Origin: Dermanyssus gallinae
Taxonomy: Eukaryota > Arthropoda > Arachnida > Mesostigmata > Dermanyssidae
Direction: 5' to 3'
Assembly (NCBI GenBank): GCA_003439945.1
Contig: QVRM01001111.1
Location: 30,001 to 94,000 of the forward strand
DNA: 64,000 nucleotides
The notes under the pieces were generated by a model. It had not been told where the DNA came from and made no database searches. It saw nothing but the letters and a program-made list of their open reading frames with translations. The stretch's first letter is position 1, and the number at the start of each line of letters is the position of its first letter. The translations under genes were made by a program, and so were the position numbers. Below are positions 37,070 through 48,406 of the stretch, one piece after another.

Positions 37070-37774
37070 GGTGTTTCAGGAATATTTGAAGCACGATATA
37101 TGGAATTGTAGAGCTCGTTAAAGCAGATGCTTTTTCCAATGAACATGGTCTCTGAGAAGTCTTGTTTCGGAGTGAGAGTGAAATTACTACAATTTGTGAC
37201 ACTGGTGTTTTTGCCCGACATAGGAGCATAAAATGTGCTGTTGCGAGACAACCAGTCTTCCTAGACAGAAACTAAGCACACCTTCGTGTTCGTGATCCTG
37301 CTCCATCTGAAGAATATACAAGACCGGTCCGAAGACGCGACATGGTCGCTTAGAAGAGAATTCGCCAAAAATGAAGTTCTTTATTAGCGTTCACGCCAAA
37401 TACTTCAGAATCATAACCCTACGACACACCCACGTGTTCAAGGCTAACATATTCAGCAAATGCGCATTTCATGACGATCATTTTGGTACCAAACTATGGC
37501 AATGCGAGCTGTGGTTGCGTAGTAATTACGATTTTTCGGTGGGATGTCCAGATTAAGTGTATGTATTTGGCGTGAACGCTAATAAAGAACTTCATTTTTG
37601 GCGAATTCTCTTCTAAGCGACCATGTCGCGTCTTCTGACCGGCCTTGCATATTCTTCAGATGGAGCAGAATTTTATCAGACTTCTCAGAGACTATGTTCT
37701 ATTGCAAAAAACATTTGCTTTAACGAGCTCTACAATTCCACATATCGCGCTTCAAATATTCCTGCAACACCCTG
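37067..37774. mobile_element. Foldback (palindromic) DNA element, family A, copy 1
   Basis: 708 bp with inverted ends CAGGGTGTTTCAGGAATATT and AATATTCCTGCAACACCCTG, each bordered by TA. TA duplication and a CAGGG start fit the Tc1/mariner superfamily, but no transposase is encoded. The arms are long: GAAGACGCGACATGGTCGC (about 37331) is mirrored near 37635, and the arms meet near 37407/37566. The right arm lacks about 130 bp present in the left. Frames inside are mirror artefacts. Confidence 0.85.
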
Positions 37775-39147
37775 TATATACCAAACGCACAAATTCATCC
37801 GAACGTGTGCTACTGCTACTTTATTCTATGATATGTACTTCTACAAACGGAACTCGTCTCTCGTACGTTTACATTATGCGAGTGTACTTACCGGCAGCTG
37901 GTAGCAGGTTTGTTCTTGGGATGCCCCAAGTTTTCCCTTCGGCATACACAAGTAGCGCTTAAGGCCGACCAAACAGTGTGCCGAAACACTTGCAGACCAG
38001 CTTTGCGAGAGTCCTGAGAATAGACTCCTGAGCGGCATAAAAGCAGTGTAAGGCAAAATAAGTGCTGGTGTCCTGTATATACATTCAATAGCAATGTACG
38101 CTAGCTGTATACCAATTCACGGGCCTACACTCTATTTCGGTGGAAAGAGAGCAGGCAATGTGAAGCGCGATCTAACAGCTCGTACTAGGCAGTTTTTTTT
38201 TTAATATATATGCTTTCAATATGTTTTTTTACTACAAACCACTATTCCCTCGTTTGCCAGTTACTGTTATTAGAAAATATACCTGTCAAGTGGAATGACT
38301 ATTTCTAAACCACGGGTAAAATTTGAGCTAGGCATTTACTGGTGACTATTCTTGTCTTGTGTATTTTATATGGCTGCTCGTTCTTTGCATTGCCAAGCCG
38401 TCATTCGAAACTAATGTTTATCGGCTGAACATCATGGCATAACCGGCTAAATAAACGGATTTGTACTAGAAATGTTCCCGTCCTCACTAAATTACCAGGT
38501 ACTGTCGCGTTATGCAAGTGTATTTAGACGCTAGTGGAGCTGACCTAAACTAGTCTCCCAAAAAACCTTAACGTAACCCCTCTGCTGCACTAAAAGGAGT
38601 CACATAGGATAACAGGCTAAACAGTTTTGGCTGCGGAGGAAAACCTTTAAAATTGCACGCGAATTGCTACAAACTGAACAAAAAAGTAAAAGAACAATGC
38701 ATGTATCTATCTGCTTTACTTAGATTCTAGTTGTCTGTGCGAAGAGTGATCTGCACTTTATGTAGCATATCCGTGACTTACAATAAACACGTCGTGTATT
38801 CTACATTTTTACAGCTTTTGACTTCCAACAAGGGCCAAAATACCTTAATTGTTGGCAAGGTGAGAGTCCAAAACCTTAATTTTTGGCTCAACTAAATGCC
38901 GCCCCGTTTCTAAAATAGGACAAATTGTCCGCGTATAAACTGTAGTGCTCATGTGTTAAAGCAATACCACTTTTGGCTCTTATTCCGCGCAACTTACGTC
39001 ATACGCAAACGCTGGCCATACCAATATTGTCAGGTACTTTCTGTATTCCACATGTTGAACCAACTACTACATGTACATACACGATTGCATAGTATAGCTA
39101 CTACAAATACTTCACAAACCTGAGTACACGTTACGGCAGCATTACGG
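37775..39147. other. Unassigned sequence
   Basis: No gene or element recognised. Confidence 0.4.
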
Positions 39148-39160
39148 CTTTGAACGTTAC

Positions 39161-39337
39161 CAAAAAAATACTTCGGGCTGAATCTCAGCCAGGATTTAAC
39201 GTTCACGGGACTGCTTTTTGCAATGCTTCATAGATGGGCCCTCATAAATACAAATGTGCAACGGTGGGGCTCAAAACCACGCACCTACGTGTCTTCTCCG
39301 GTTGCGAGCCGCAGGCGAAATGCACTACGCTACCGGG
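39161..39337 (-). mobile_element. tRNA-derived SINE, family 2, copy b
   Basis: A minus-strand insert similar over its full length to the copies at 29.6 and 43.3 kb. It is flanked by an imperfect duplication CTTTGAACRTTA (39148-39159 and 39338-39349). The box B region is degraded (GGTTTTGAGCCCC), so this copy is the oldest-looking of the three. Confidence 0.72.
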
Positions 39338-39349
39338 CTTTGAACATTA

Positions 39350-40426
39350 TCAGCATTCTCTAAATACACAAATATGTTAGTGAAGCTAAATGTTTGGCAA
39401 TAGCCGGTGACAATACTTGCTTTTCTCGTGCGGTAGGCCGCTGTCACTGTTTCTTAACGTCTTACAGCCATCGGCTGTGTCAACCGGTCGAGCAGTATGC
39501 AAATCTTCCACTCAAAACAGACATGTTTTGCTGGACGCCATCCATGCATTTACAATGCATTTTTTCTGCAGAAATGGGTACGTATTCTATCCCAAATGGA
39601 TGCTCTATATTTGCTGAAAATGTACCAAACGAGCGCACGAAGAGACAGTAAGACGGCTTGGCACAACGCAAGATGTCGCCAAAGATGCTTCCAGAGAGAC
39701 TATTAGCTAACGAAGTGGTGCCATTCGTCGGGATTCGTGTTCTTTCACATCCTGTTCCATCAGCGCTCATCAAAATTGTAGTGTCAAGCGTTATAAAACA
39801 AACCATATGACTCTGACTCTGTCGCCTCAATGCCTACATTGCAGCATTGATCGTATGGTACCAGCCCTTCACTTCAGTCGTTTAGTTCCGAACACAGCTA
39901 TTGTAGTTAACTTCAACCGGTTTGCACCGCCTTCTCTTCTCGATTAGGATGGCTCACTACAACTGCCACTATCGCAACCATTTTGATTAGTACACTTTAT
40001 TGCTATACAATAGTATGACTACTAAGCGTATACAAGCAAGATAACTCTTCGGAAATAAACTACGTCGTTTGTTTACTGAAGCCGTCGCTCCTAAGATGAA
40101 CCGCCGTTAGAACCGCGTGCTATTGGAATCGGCTGTTGCGTGTTGTATCTGCTTTTATCCATAGTTTGGCTAGTACCATTTAACCATGTCTGGACGTTAG
40201 TAACTGGTAGAACTACCAAGATAACTACCATAGCGCAGCGATTACAAGTAACGGCACTTAGCAAACAAATACAGCCTGTAACAATGGAAGTTGGAACGGC
40301 TAATATGGCGCAGCGGTTAAACAGGGCACTGTTGACGTCGTCATAGCGAGCTCAATATCAAAGGAAAAAGAGCCCCTATGAGGATATCATTCGTTTCATC
40401 TGCATCTTTATATGTGAGTTAATACG

Positions 40427-40471
<45 letters not shown>

Positions 40472-40993
40472 CTGTTCTCTTAGTTTTAAAACGTTGCTAT
40501 GTTTATATCAGGGTTAAACAACTCTACGCACTACCTAGGCTGGACCTGATATCGACTACAGCATACTTTGGCGACGAAGATGACAGGATAAACATATACG
40601 TCTATTTGATCTAGCATTAAAAGCTTCATAACTGGCCATCTCTTTCTACTGGAGATACTTCGTCGCATGTCAAGTAGTTGATTTCACGAACTTTAGCAAG
40701 CATAGCTTTTTAAATATCTTAGTCGTTTCTCCAAGATAAATGTCTCATGAAATTTGACAGATTGAAAAAGTCGCAACGCGCAACCCTGTTGTACATCGTC
40801 TGGGCTGGCTGAGCTCCCGTTAGTGTTTATCTAGTTCGAGGGTCCACGCGGAACTACTTTGGTGCAGCATATATATATATATATATATATATATCATGAG
40901 AAAGATTAGTTTGTGAGTCTTTTTCCAAGCGAAGCCTTTAAGTACTGACTAATACATATACTTTTAATAAACAGAGCAGTGCCACATTCGTAA

Positions 40994-41033
<40 letters not shown>

Positions 41034-42300
41034 ACAAAGGGAAGCGAGGAATACGGGTATTGTACGAGAACTTACTTATACGACAATACTCGAGGTAATC
41101 CACAGAATAGAAACTACTGGCGGAAACTCCAGAGTTTACTCAGAAACAATATACTGACGATGTTACATGTCATCGTCATACTGAAGTTTTGATAATTAAT
41201 TTATACTTGTGTATGAATTGTCAAAACTCCAGTCTCAGAATAGACAACGTGCGCGTCTTCCTCCAGTCCGCGGCATACCGATTTCACCACCTTCATTGAC
41301 CATCTCAAAAGGCGGCCTTCTGTGTGCTCTTTAACGTGGCCTCGTCGACACCCCAAATGGGCTCGCGCGTTGTACCTTGTACATGCTACGGAGCTCCTTT
41401 AAAACCTCCTTTAACTTTTCTGGTGGATCAGTTTTGAAGTTTGGACATTTTGGTCAAGCACGGTACTAATACCAATTTAGCAGAGAGGTTTATAATTGAC
41501 TGGGTGTAGCAGTGCATATTCAGAATTTAATTAAGGTAGCTTTTTGTCTCCTACCTTTTTTTCTTGCACATGTCCGTGCATTGGGTGGTAAAAATACAAT
41601 AGATATAGTTCTCATCAATATATAAAAGAGATCCACACACATATATTGCAAAGCGTTACTATATACAAGCGACACGCACGAAATATTCAGATATTTTCGT
41701 CTAATAGTCATCTAGAACATTAATTTTTGCAACCCGATCGGTCGAACAATACCAAACTACCTTGCGATCACGTTAAACGTACCGTAGATGTATTGCGTTC
41801 CAACTGTATATATCGTATATGTAGTGCGTCCAGTAGAATACAAAATAGTAAGCTACAGGGCATTGCCAAAGAAACGTCATGCTATATTACTGGCAAGTTT
41901 TTCTACGTCTGCGTGCGCCCGAATACCAAACAGCTGCAGTTATGACATAATATAACGTAGCACAGGCCACTATCTCAATTAGCTGTCATGCGTTTGACTA
42001 GACACATATGTGCGAATCATCATACTGCCAGATTATGCATAAATGTGTATATATATATATATTATTAGGCATTACTCAACTGAAAAATGCTTACAGCTTG
42101 TCAACATCAGTCGCGATAAGGGGAAGTCTGTTCGAGCGTGCTGGCGAGCTCTTCGTGCAATTTACGGTTGACCTAAAGGACCTCGAACCTAACCCTGTGA
42201 AAATACAATTCGTAAAAAAAAGTTTCACTAAACAGATTCAATACCGGATGTGCCAAGCCGTGGAAGCATATATATATCAGTAATATATTGAATAATATTA
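39350..42300. other. Unassigned sequence with (TA)n tracts
   Basis: (TA)n at about 40430-40469, 40869-40894 and 40998-41029. The 100 bp between the last two tracts (40895-40997) show nothing recognisable. No gene supported. Confidence 0.45.
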
Positions 42301-42361
42301 ATATTTCTTTCTAAATTTATTAGCATACAAGCCTTTTATTATCACGGTTATTTCATTCATA

Positions 42362-42910
42362 TTGAAATTTCACTCATACTGTATGCCTATAGCATTGATA
42401 CTTTTACTGTTGTCAGCTGCTCTCAGCAGAGACGCAGTGCAGCGATCTCTTCGTAAGGGCCAAGCTGGTAGACGCATGATACTCCGTACACGCTTGAGAG
42501 CACAGTCGGCAGATGCACTGTGTGTACTCCTCGTAGAAGACCAGGTGATGATAGCCATGAGCTATGTATCTGGTATAGACGTGGCGATTGCCACATGCAA
42601 AAGCTGACCAGAGGCGAGAAGCACTGAACATATTCAGGTCTCCAACGTCCCGTCGGACTTGTTCATCTTTATTTTCCGACTCCGAGACAAAGCTTACGAA
42701 TGGTACAGCACGCGGCGTCTTCAACCTCAATCGAATTATCTCAACTGTTGGTGTAGAGCTTGACATTAAGTAAAAAAGAGAGTGGTTAGTGGAATTACCG
42801 ATCGCTTCATGTACATTATGAAGCACCTTTGAAGCATAATAAGCACCCCGTACTCTGTCAACATCATACACCAGCCTTGGAATAATAATCTTGAGGTAGA
42901 AGAGTGCCAC
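42362..42910. other. Two opposing unassigned frames
   Basis: On the plus strand an 81-codon frame (42362-42607) begins with a hydrophobic stretch like a signal peptide (MPIALILLLLSAAL). On the minus strand a 165-codon frame (42910 to 42413) covers the same bases and contains DVGDLNMFSASRLWSAF, which is only vaguely like an endonuclease motif of LINEs. At most one of these is real and neither is recognised. Confidence 0.2.
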
Positions 42911-43134
42911 TGCCGTCGCGACGGACAGTCTGTCGAACGCCGCCTACTCTTCAATAAAGAAAAACTAGGGCTGTGCCCAGAAACATGATAATAGAGTATA
43001 AACGTTCTTTTGTTTCGGTTCTTACTACTAAGGCGGAACGAGAACAAATTTGTACAAGTGTACGTACAACTTTCGTATTTACTCTCAATGCTGGTCTTAC
43101 ATTTGTTCTCTCAATACAGATAACTGGATCTGTT

Positions 43135-43138
<4 letters not shown>

Positions 43139-43180
<42 letters not shown>

Positions 43181-43185
43181 GTATA

Positions 43186-43216
<31 letters not shown>

Positions 43217-43240
43217 CTATATATATATATATATATATAT
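43139..43240. repeat. Long (TA)n microsatellite
   Basis: About 100 bp of TA units with ATGTA and CTA interruptions. Confidence 0.95.
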
Positions 43241-43290
43241 AAAGACGTAACAATTAGAGTGAGGCCGTACCGAATATCTCTAGCATCCAC

Positions 43291-43484
43291 TCTATAACAC
43301 CTTAACTTTTTTGGGGCTGACTCTCAGCCAATATTTAACGTCCACGAGCTTGCTTTCGCATTGCTGAGCGAAGAGACGGACCCCATAAATACAAGTGTGC
43401 ACCGGTGGGGATCCGAACCCGTGCACCTATGTGTCTCCTCTGGTCGCGAGGCGCACACAAATGCACCACGCCACCGGGCTCCAC
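43291..43484 (-). mobile_element. tRNA-derived SINE, family 2, copy c (best preserved)
   Basis: A 194-bp minus-strand insert flanked by AGCATCCAC (43282-43290 and 43485-43493), a target-site duplication. The head reads GAGCCCGGTGGCGTGGTGCA (box A inside) and about 50 bases later GGGTTCGGATCCCC (box B), as in a tRNA gene. The 3' end has GGCTGAGAGTCAGCC, a small hairpin, followed by an A run. SINEs of this kind depend on a LINE for movement; the partner is not identified. Confidence 0.85.
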
Positions 43485-43493
43485 AGCATCCAC

Positions 43494-45020
43494 ACTTAGA
43501 CGCCAGGCAGGTGGTTTGACTCGAAGAAATACGAAAGACAAAGAGTATTCTAACATAGCAACAACCGCTTATATATGACATTCGACCGAACCGCCCCCAC
43601 ACGGCATACCATGCCACTACAACGACGCCAACACTCAATTTGTAACCTCTTTGCGCTTCCCATTATCGTGTGCTTGTATCTTACGTACTACGGTCGTTCT
43701 GACTTCCGGTGTCGTCATTGTCTGCTCTACGTGTATTTGTTCTTTTTTCTTTCTTTTAATTTGAGGTTTATTCACGGAACCGCAATTTCACAATGCTTAA
43801 GTTCTCGTATATAAAAATATTTAAATCGTGTAGTAACGCCAACATTATCTATTTCATACTATTAACATGTCTCACTCCAGTACGAAACTAGCAATTGAAG
43901 TCGCTTCGAAACACTTCTCCCAGTTCACATACATGACACGCTTTCTTCAACCTATTGACGGGAAACTAGTTTTGACTAGAGTTTGTACTCGTTACCCATT
44001 TTTTCACCTCACGTTTAAATAATCTGACTGAGGTAAGTACACGAATTTCTTTGGGAAGTTCAGTCCAGATACAAATATATAGTATACATATAGCGCTGCT
44101 CTAACTATCTGTGACAATTACCATTACTTTTGGCATGAACGAGCGCACGACCCGATCTGGCCTTTGGACAATATTTTCCATATATAGGCTGTATACGTTT
44201 GGGTATATTTGCGATAACTCATCCCTACAGCTATGTGTTTTATTTATTTAAGATTCATGCTGATTCAAGAGCTCTAGCCTGACCATAGGGAGCGGCTAAA
44301 CTTTACCAAGTGGGCTTCCAAGTTAATGCAGCGTAGTGCCGATGTGGTAATCAAAAATACCTTTTTTGATGAAACCAATTCTCTCTCTGAAGGAAGCTAT
44401 GAATAAACATAACTGTCGCATCTGGCCAACTGAGAACCTTCTCTTGATTCACGATGAACCGTTGCACGTACCATATGTGTCAGTCTGGTGCGACCTCTGG
44501 TCCGGATGAATCACTGGACTACTTTTTTTCACTCCACGGTGAATGGCGAACATTATCGCATCATTAATTGTTTTTAGCCGATTTTGAACGGCAATCGAAG
44601 CGAGTGGTCTATGGTTCTAATAACATCCACTAGCCTTTAAGGATATTTTTAAACTTTTTGCTTGTGGTTTTTTTTAGAAGAGAAGAGTGTACGCTATTTG
44701 TCCCACGACCACCAGCGAACCTAATACCAACACTGAAGCGTCTGTCAATGTAATTGAGCCTAACTTGTGTGAAAAAGTGCTAAACACATGGCGTCTCATA
44801 TACAGCTTGTAAAAACCAGAAAGGTCATCACCTCACTTGTGTTAAAACTGCATTCTTTCTGTATTAAAATAAAAAATGAAAACATAATTTTAATTTTATT
44901 TTTATTTTAATACTAATTGACGAATTGATGCCCTTTTTATTTTTAATTCATATTTTACTTTAATAATTAGCCTAACGGCTCCTATTTTGAGGTTACCTTA
45001 GATTATTTTGCAAACACCCG

Positions 45021-45027
<7 letters not shown>
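43494..45027. other. Unassigned sequence
   Basis: No gene or element recognised. Confidence 0.4.

Positions 45028-45060
<33 letters not shown>
45028..45060. repeat. (TA)n microsatellite
   Basis: About 16 TA units. Confidence 0.9.
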
Positions 45061-45064
<4 letters not shown>

Positions 45065-47003
45065 GAGATTACACGAGTGTTATAATCGATACAGATTGCA
45101 TTTGCGATGTTTCGTTTTTATTTACATGCATTGTACAAATTTGACGGTGGAGGCTTTAGCGTCAAATGTGTTGAAATAGATGGCGTTGGTGGTCGAGTTT
45201 AGATGCCTTGTTTAGTCAGTATGTATTTTTAGCTTCCTTCGAATATTCGTTCCGCTGTTGGTTCGTTGCTCGCCGCTGCTGGGTCAGCTACAGGTCAACT
45301 AACTACGCACCAGCCAATGGCTGTTGCGTTGATGGGTCGTGCTGTTTAACGCCCGGGTGTATTTCTAGTGTTTGTGCTACTGCGTTTACCATTATTGCTG
45401 CAACTACTGACGACTACTTTTACTACTACGAACTATATGTATTCCAATAAGAATTAAAACAATGATGACGGCAATCAGGATAACGAGACGATAGAAAACA
45501 GGGCACAGGCAAAAAGGCACTCTCCAGAAGCTTGTTAGACAGGTGTCCCCTTAGTTTGAGACGGGGGTCGCGTCGCTCTAGGGAGGGTCGAGAGGGGTTG
45601 CCAGGGAAACTAGACTCGTTTTGTGTATTCTTTATTCGTGTGCGTGGGGGTGGGGAGGGGGTGGGGAGGCAATGATTACTGCTCAATGGACAAACGACGA
45701 AAGAAAGGGGTATACCGAACAATGATGGTGGTTTGTGGATACCTTCCTCAGATCGTCGAGCAACAAAAGGGGGAACAACCACAGCAATACACACACAATT
45801 ACAACATCCACAACTACTAAAACAATTAAACAATAAAAACAACATCACCACCAACCACAGCTACACTTCAACAGCTAGAATTACAGTAGCAGCAGCAGCA
45901 GCACAAAAACAACCGTAATAGTTACGGCCAAGAGTGCTGGCCCAACACTGCGGTTACAGAGGCCGCTGGCGCGTGTTATGGCGGTGCTCGCGTTACATAA
46001 CATAACGGCTTCGCTGTTGTTTCAGTGGCTTGGCATTATTTATTGCGCGCGCACGTGGATTAAGCACCTAAATAGATCGGCAAATAAGCGGGGCCAGATA
46101 GAGCGTAGCGTGACTTCGCAACAAATTCACACACGATGAACACGACCTGCCTGTGGACAGCGGCAGTCACTACTAATGGGGCAACCCGACGGGTGTTTTT
46201 GCTATGTGCATTATGACATACATGGGGATGAGCTGATTACGCCGCAAAAGGCGCCACCTGTGCTGACAACGACTATGACAACAGATTTGCAAGATGATTG
46301 CACGCCCGCTAGTGTCAGAATCTCTAGATTGGGCACACCCGATATGTTCAGAATCGCCATCGTAATGGCCACTCAGTCGGCGTTTCGAGATTAAGAACGT
46401 CGAGTATCGAGTAGCTTTGGTGTTCTTACTTTGCTTGCGTCAGAGAAAGCCCGTATGTGACACTGCAAGTGATGTAACTTAATATAATGGACCATGCTGG
46501 TACGGGATCATTAGTGACATGCCTATAGTTTTTGTGCTAGTAACGGTAGTAATCGTAGTAGTTCGAGTAATTTACAGTAGCACACAGTAGTAATTACCAA
46601 TATCATCGAAAAGTGATGGCCAAAATCATAGTAGAAGTACTACTTGGCGAAGAACGAAGAAGAGATTATCCGATATCAGTTGCTAGGGAAAACGTCGCCG
46701 ATACTGTAAGACTGTTTGGTAATCGTGAAATGGTTTGTTTGCCTGTTTGCAACAAATCATCATTGTTTGGCCGGTTTCGTTCCGGCTTTCTCGAATCGAC
46801 GAAGGTCATATCAGCAACAGCAGCAGCAACAGCAACAGGGGCAGCGGCGTGGGCGGCGATCGGCCGACCAACGAACTATACAAGATATTGATAACACCGA
46901 TTGATCGAACACGAGAGTGACACAAAAACGTCGTGTTGTCGCTCATTGGCACGGCAACGCTGGTTTACTGGTTACAGCGTAGGACCACCATGAAGACCAC
47001 CGT
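45061..47003. other. Unassigned sequence downstream of the secreted-protein gene
   Basis: GC-richer DNA with a G run near 45650-45670, (CAG/CAA)n at about 45885-45903 and (CAG)n at about 46812-46838. No exon with convincing splice sites found. Confidence 0.4.
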
Positions 47004-47040
47004 GATCTGACCGTCTGACCACCCTCATGAGGTCAGATCT
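47004..47040. repeat. Short hairpin at the end of the secreted-protein gene
   Basis: GATCTGACC near the left end pairs with GGTCAGATC at the right end, overlapping the stop codon region of the gene. It may be part of the 3' untranslated RNA. No AATAAA was noticed nearby. Confidence 0.4.
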
Positions 47041-48406
47041 TAATGATGTCCATACTCATGTCCATGATGTCCATAGTCGTGACCCTCTTCGCCGCCGCCG
47101 TAACCGTGCGCCTCCACGTGAGGGTAGATGCCTACCTTGATGTACTGCTCCTGGACGCCCTTGTCCTCGACGAACGTATGATGGCCCTTGTGATCGGAGG
47201 AGACGTGGGTCGGGTGCTTTATCTCGACCTAGTGGAGAATTGGCAGTTTGGGAACATCCCTTTGAGGTTAGAATTCTCGTCTTTCATCTAGCAGGAGACT
47301 GCTAGCGTTGCCGGATGTCGGACATGCAAGCCAGAATAGCTATGCTAGCGTGCAACTATCGTGCATTATATAAATGTGCATCTCTGAATCACTGAATTGC
47401 CTAAGCGAAATCCTACAGCCGGTGTATGTCTGTGCAGAGATGCACTGCAGGTCATTGCGACAGCGTATTGATTTATCATGCACAATAGCTCTTTTACAAT
47501 ACCCAGATCTGGTACAATACGATGGCTTTTAGAAAGATATATATAAATAGTTACATAACATTTAAGTGTATGCAACTGTGCTCACAAATGTGCGAGTGGA
47601 CAGAAGTTCTTAAAGCACAAGCAATTAACTTTGTCAATTGGTTCCTATATAGATTTCAATATTTATGCATACTATATATATATATATATATATATACATA
47701 ATGTACGGCACCGCTACAGACGCTGTGCCTTTTTCAACACTGACCGAGAGCTACTGTTTCGGCACATAAGACTGGGAAGTCCTCTGACATACCAAGCCCT
47801 TGTCGAGGCAATCCTCAACGATCATGAATCCTTGATTATGGTAATAAGATTCGCAAAATTTGTCTTCGAGGCGAAAATAGCCGCCGCACGTCATGGCAAG
47901 ATAAAGTGGCCGGGTGAAGTAACCTCGAGAAGTCAATAATGTGGCCATCCAACTGCCAACGAGGACAAAGAGGACGACTGGGCCTTAGTTGCCTTGTGAA
48001 TCCCACGCTACCGTGGTTTTAGCAACGTCGCCGGTGTGCATCATGCATTTTGCCAGTTAATCTATATTACAAAAAACTCATATATAAATATATATATATA
48101 TATAGGCGTATCTAAGTGCAACGTTCCACACAGCCGCTCTCACTCAAGGGAGACGAACTTGCGTGTTGTCGTGTGTTCATCGGCGGGTTGTCATCAGCTG
48201 CACGCTGCTGGCTCACTGTACATCCTGCAAAACACGCCATTGTACTCTGCAGCAGTGGCAGCAGCAGCAGCAGCAACAACAACAACAGCAGAAGCACGCA
48301 CCTTGTATCCGAAGTCTCCGGCGACAGCGTGGTGATGATGTTCTCCGGCCTGCACGAGTGCTAGGACGGCCGAGAGGCACACCGCGAGCATAGCTAGTAC
48401 GTTCAT
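47040..48406 (-). CDS. Small secreted His/Gly/Tyr-rich protein, two exons (cuticle-like)
   Basis: Exon 1 (48406 to 48302) starts at an ATG and encodes 35 residues: a clear signal peptide (MNVLAMLAVCLSAVLALVQA), then GEHHHHAVAGDFGYK. The donor is AAG|GTGCGT. Exon 2 (47228 to 47040) follows an acceptor ending CCACTAG and encodes 62 residues to a TAA, both in phase 0. Predicted protein: 97 residues, about 77 after signal cleavage. The tail is a GHDYGHHGHEYGHH repeat of Tyr, Gly and His. Such small secreted proteins are common in arthropod cuticle, but the family is not proven and metal binding is another option. The intron of 1,073 bp holds a LINE fragment and two (TA)n tracts. A further small exon inside the intron cannot be excluded. 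No TATA box was found upstream. Confidence 0.65.
47672..47695. repeat. (TA)n at the 5' edge of a LINE fragment
   Basis: About 12 TA units in the intron of the secreted-protein gene. Confidence 0.85.
47698..48082 (+). mobile_element. 5'-truncated LINE tail (family X) in the intron
   Basis: Plus-strand insert between (TA)n at 47672-47695 and 48083-48103, antisense to the host gene. The coding end (to TAA at 47937-47939) reads IRLGSPLTYQALVEAIL, HESLIMVIRFAKFVF and AAARHGKIKWPGEV. This is the look of the last residues of a LINE protein after the zinc knuckle. The 3' untranslated region contains GTGTGCATCATGCATTTTGC. The same region is found on the minus strand at 57.3-57.5 kb. Confidence 0.7.
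48083..48103. repeat. (TA)n at the 3' edge of a LINE fragment
   Basis: About ten TA units. Confidence 0.85.
48256..48295. repeat. (CAG)n/(CAA)n microsatellite beside the exon 1 donor
   Basis: On the minus strand this is (TTG)n/(CTG)n starting about seven bases inside the intron. Reading through it adds poly-Val/Ala to the exon 1 frame, which is why the frame appears longer than the exon. Confidence 0.75.

Noticed and set aside
37005..37962. Several frames of 60-110 codons around 37.0-38.0 kb
   Set aside because: They lie in the mirrored arms of the foldback element, so the same peptide appears on both strands; no protein family fits.
42362..42607. Putative secreted peptide on the plus strand
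   Set aside because: The hydrophobic start is attractive, but a longer frame covers it on the other strand and there is no splice, repeat or cleavage pattern to support it. Kept only as an unassigned entry.
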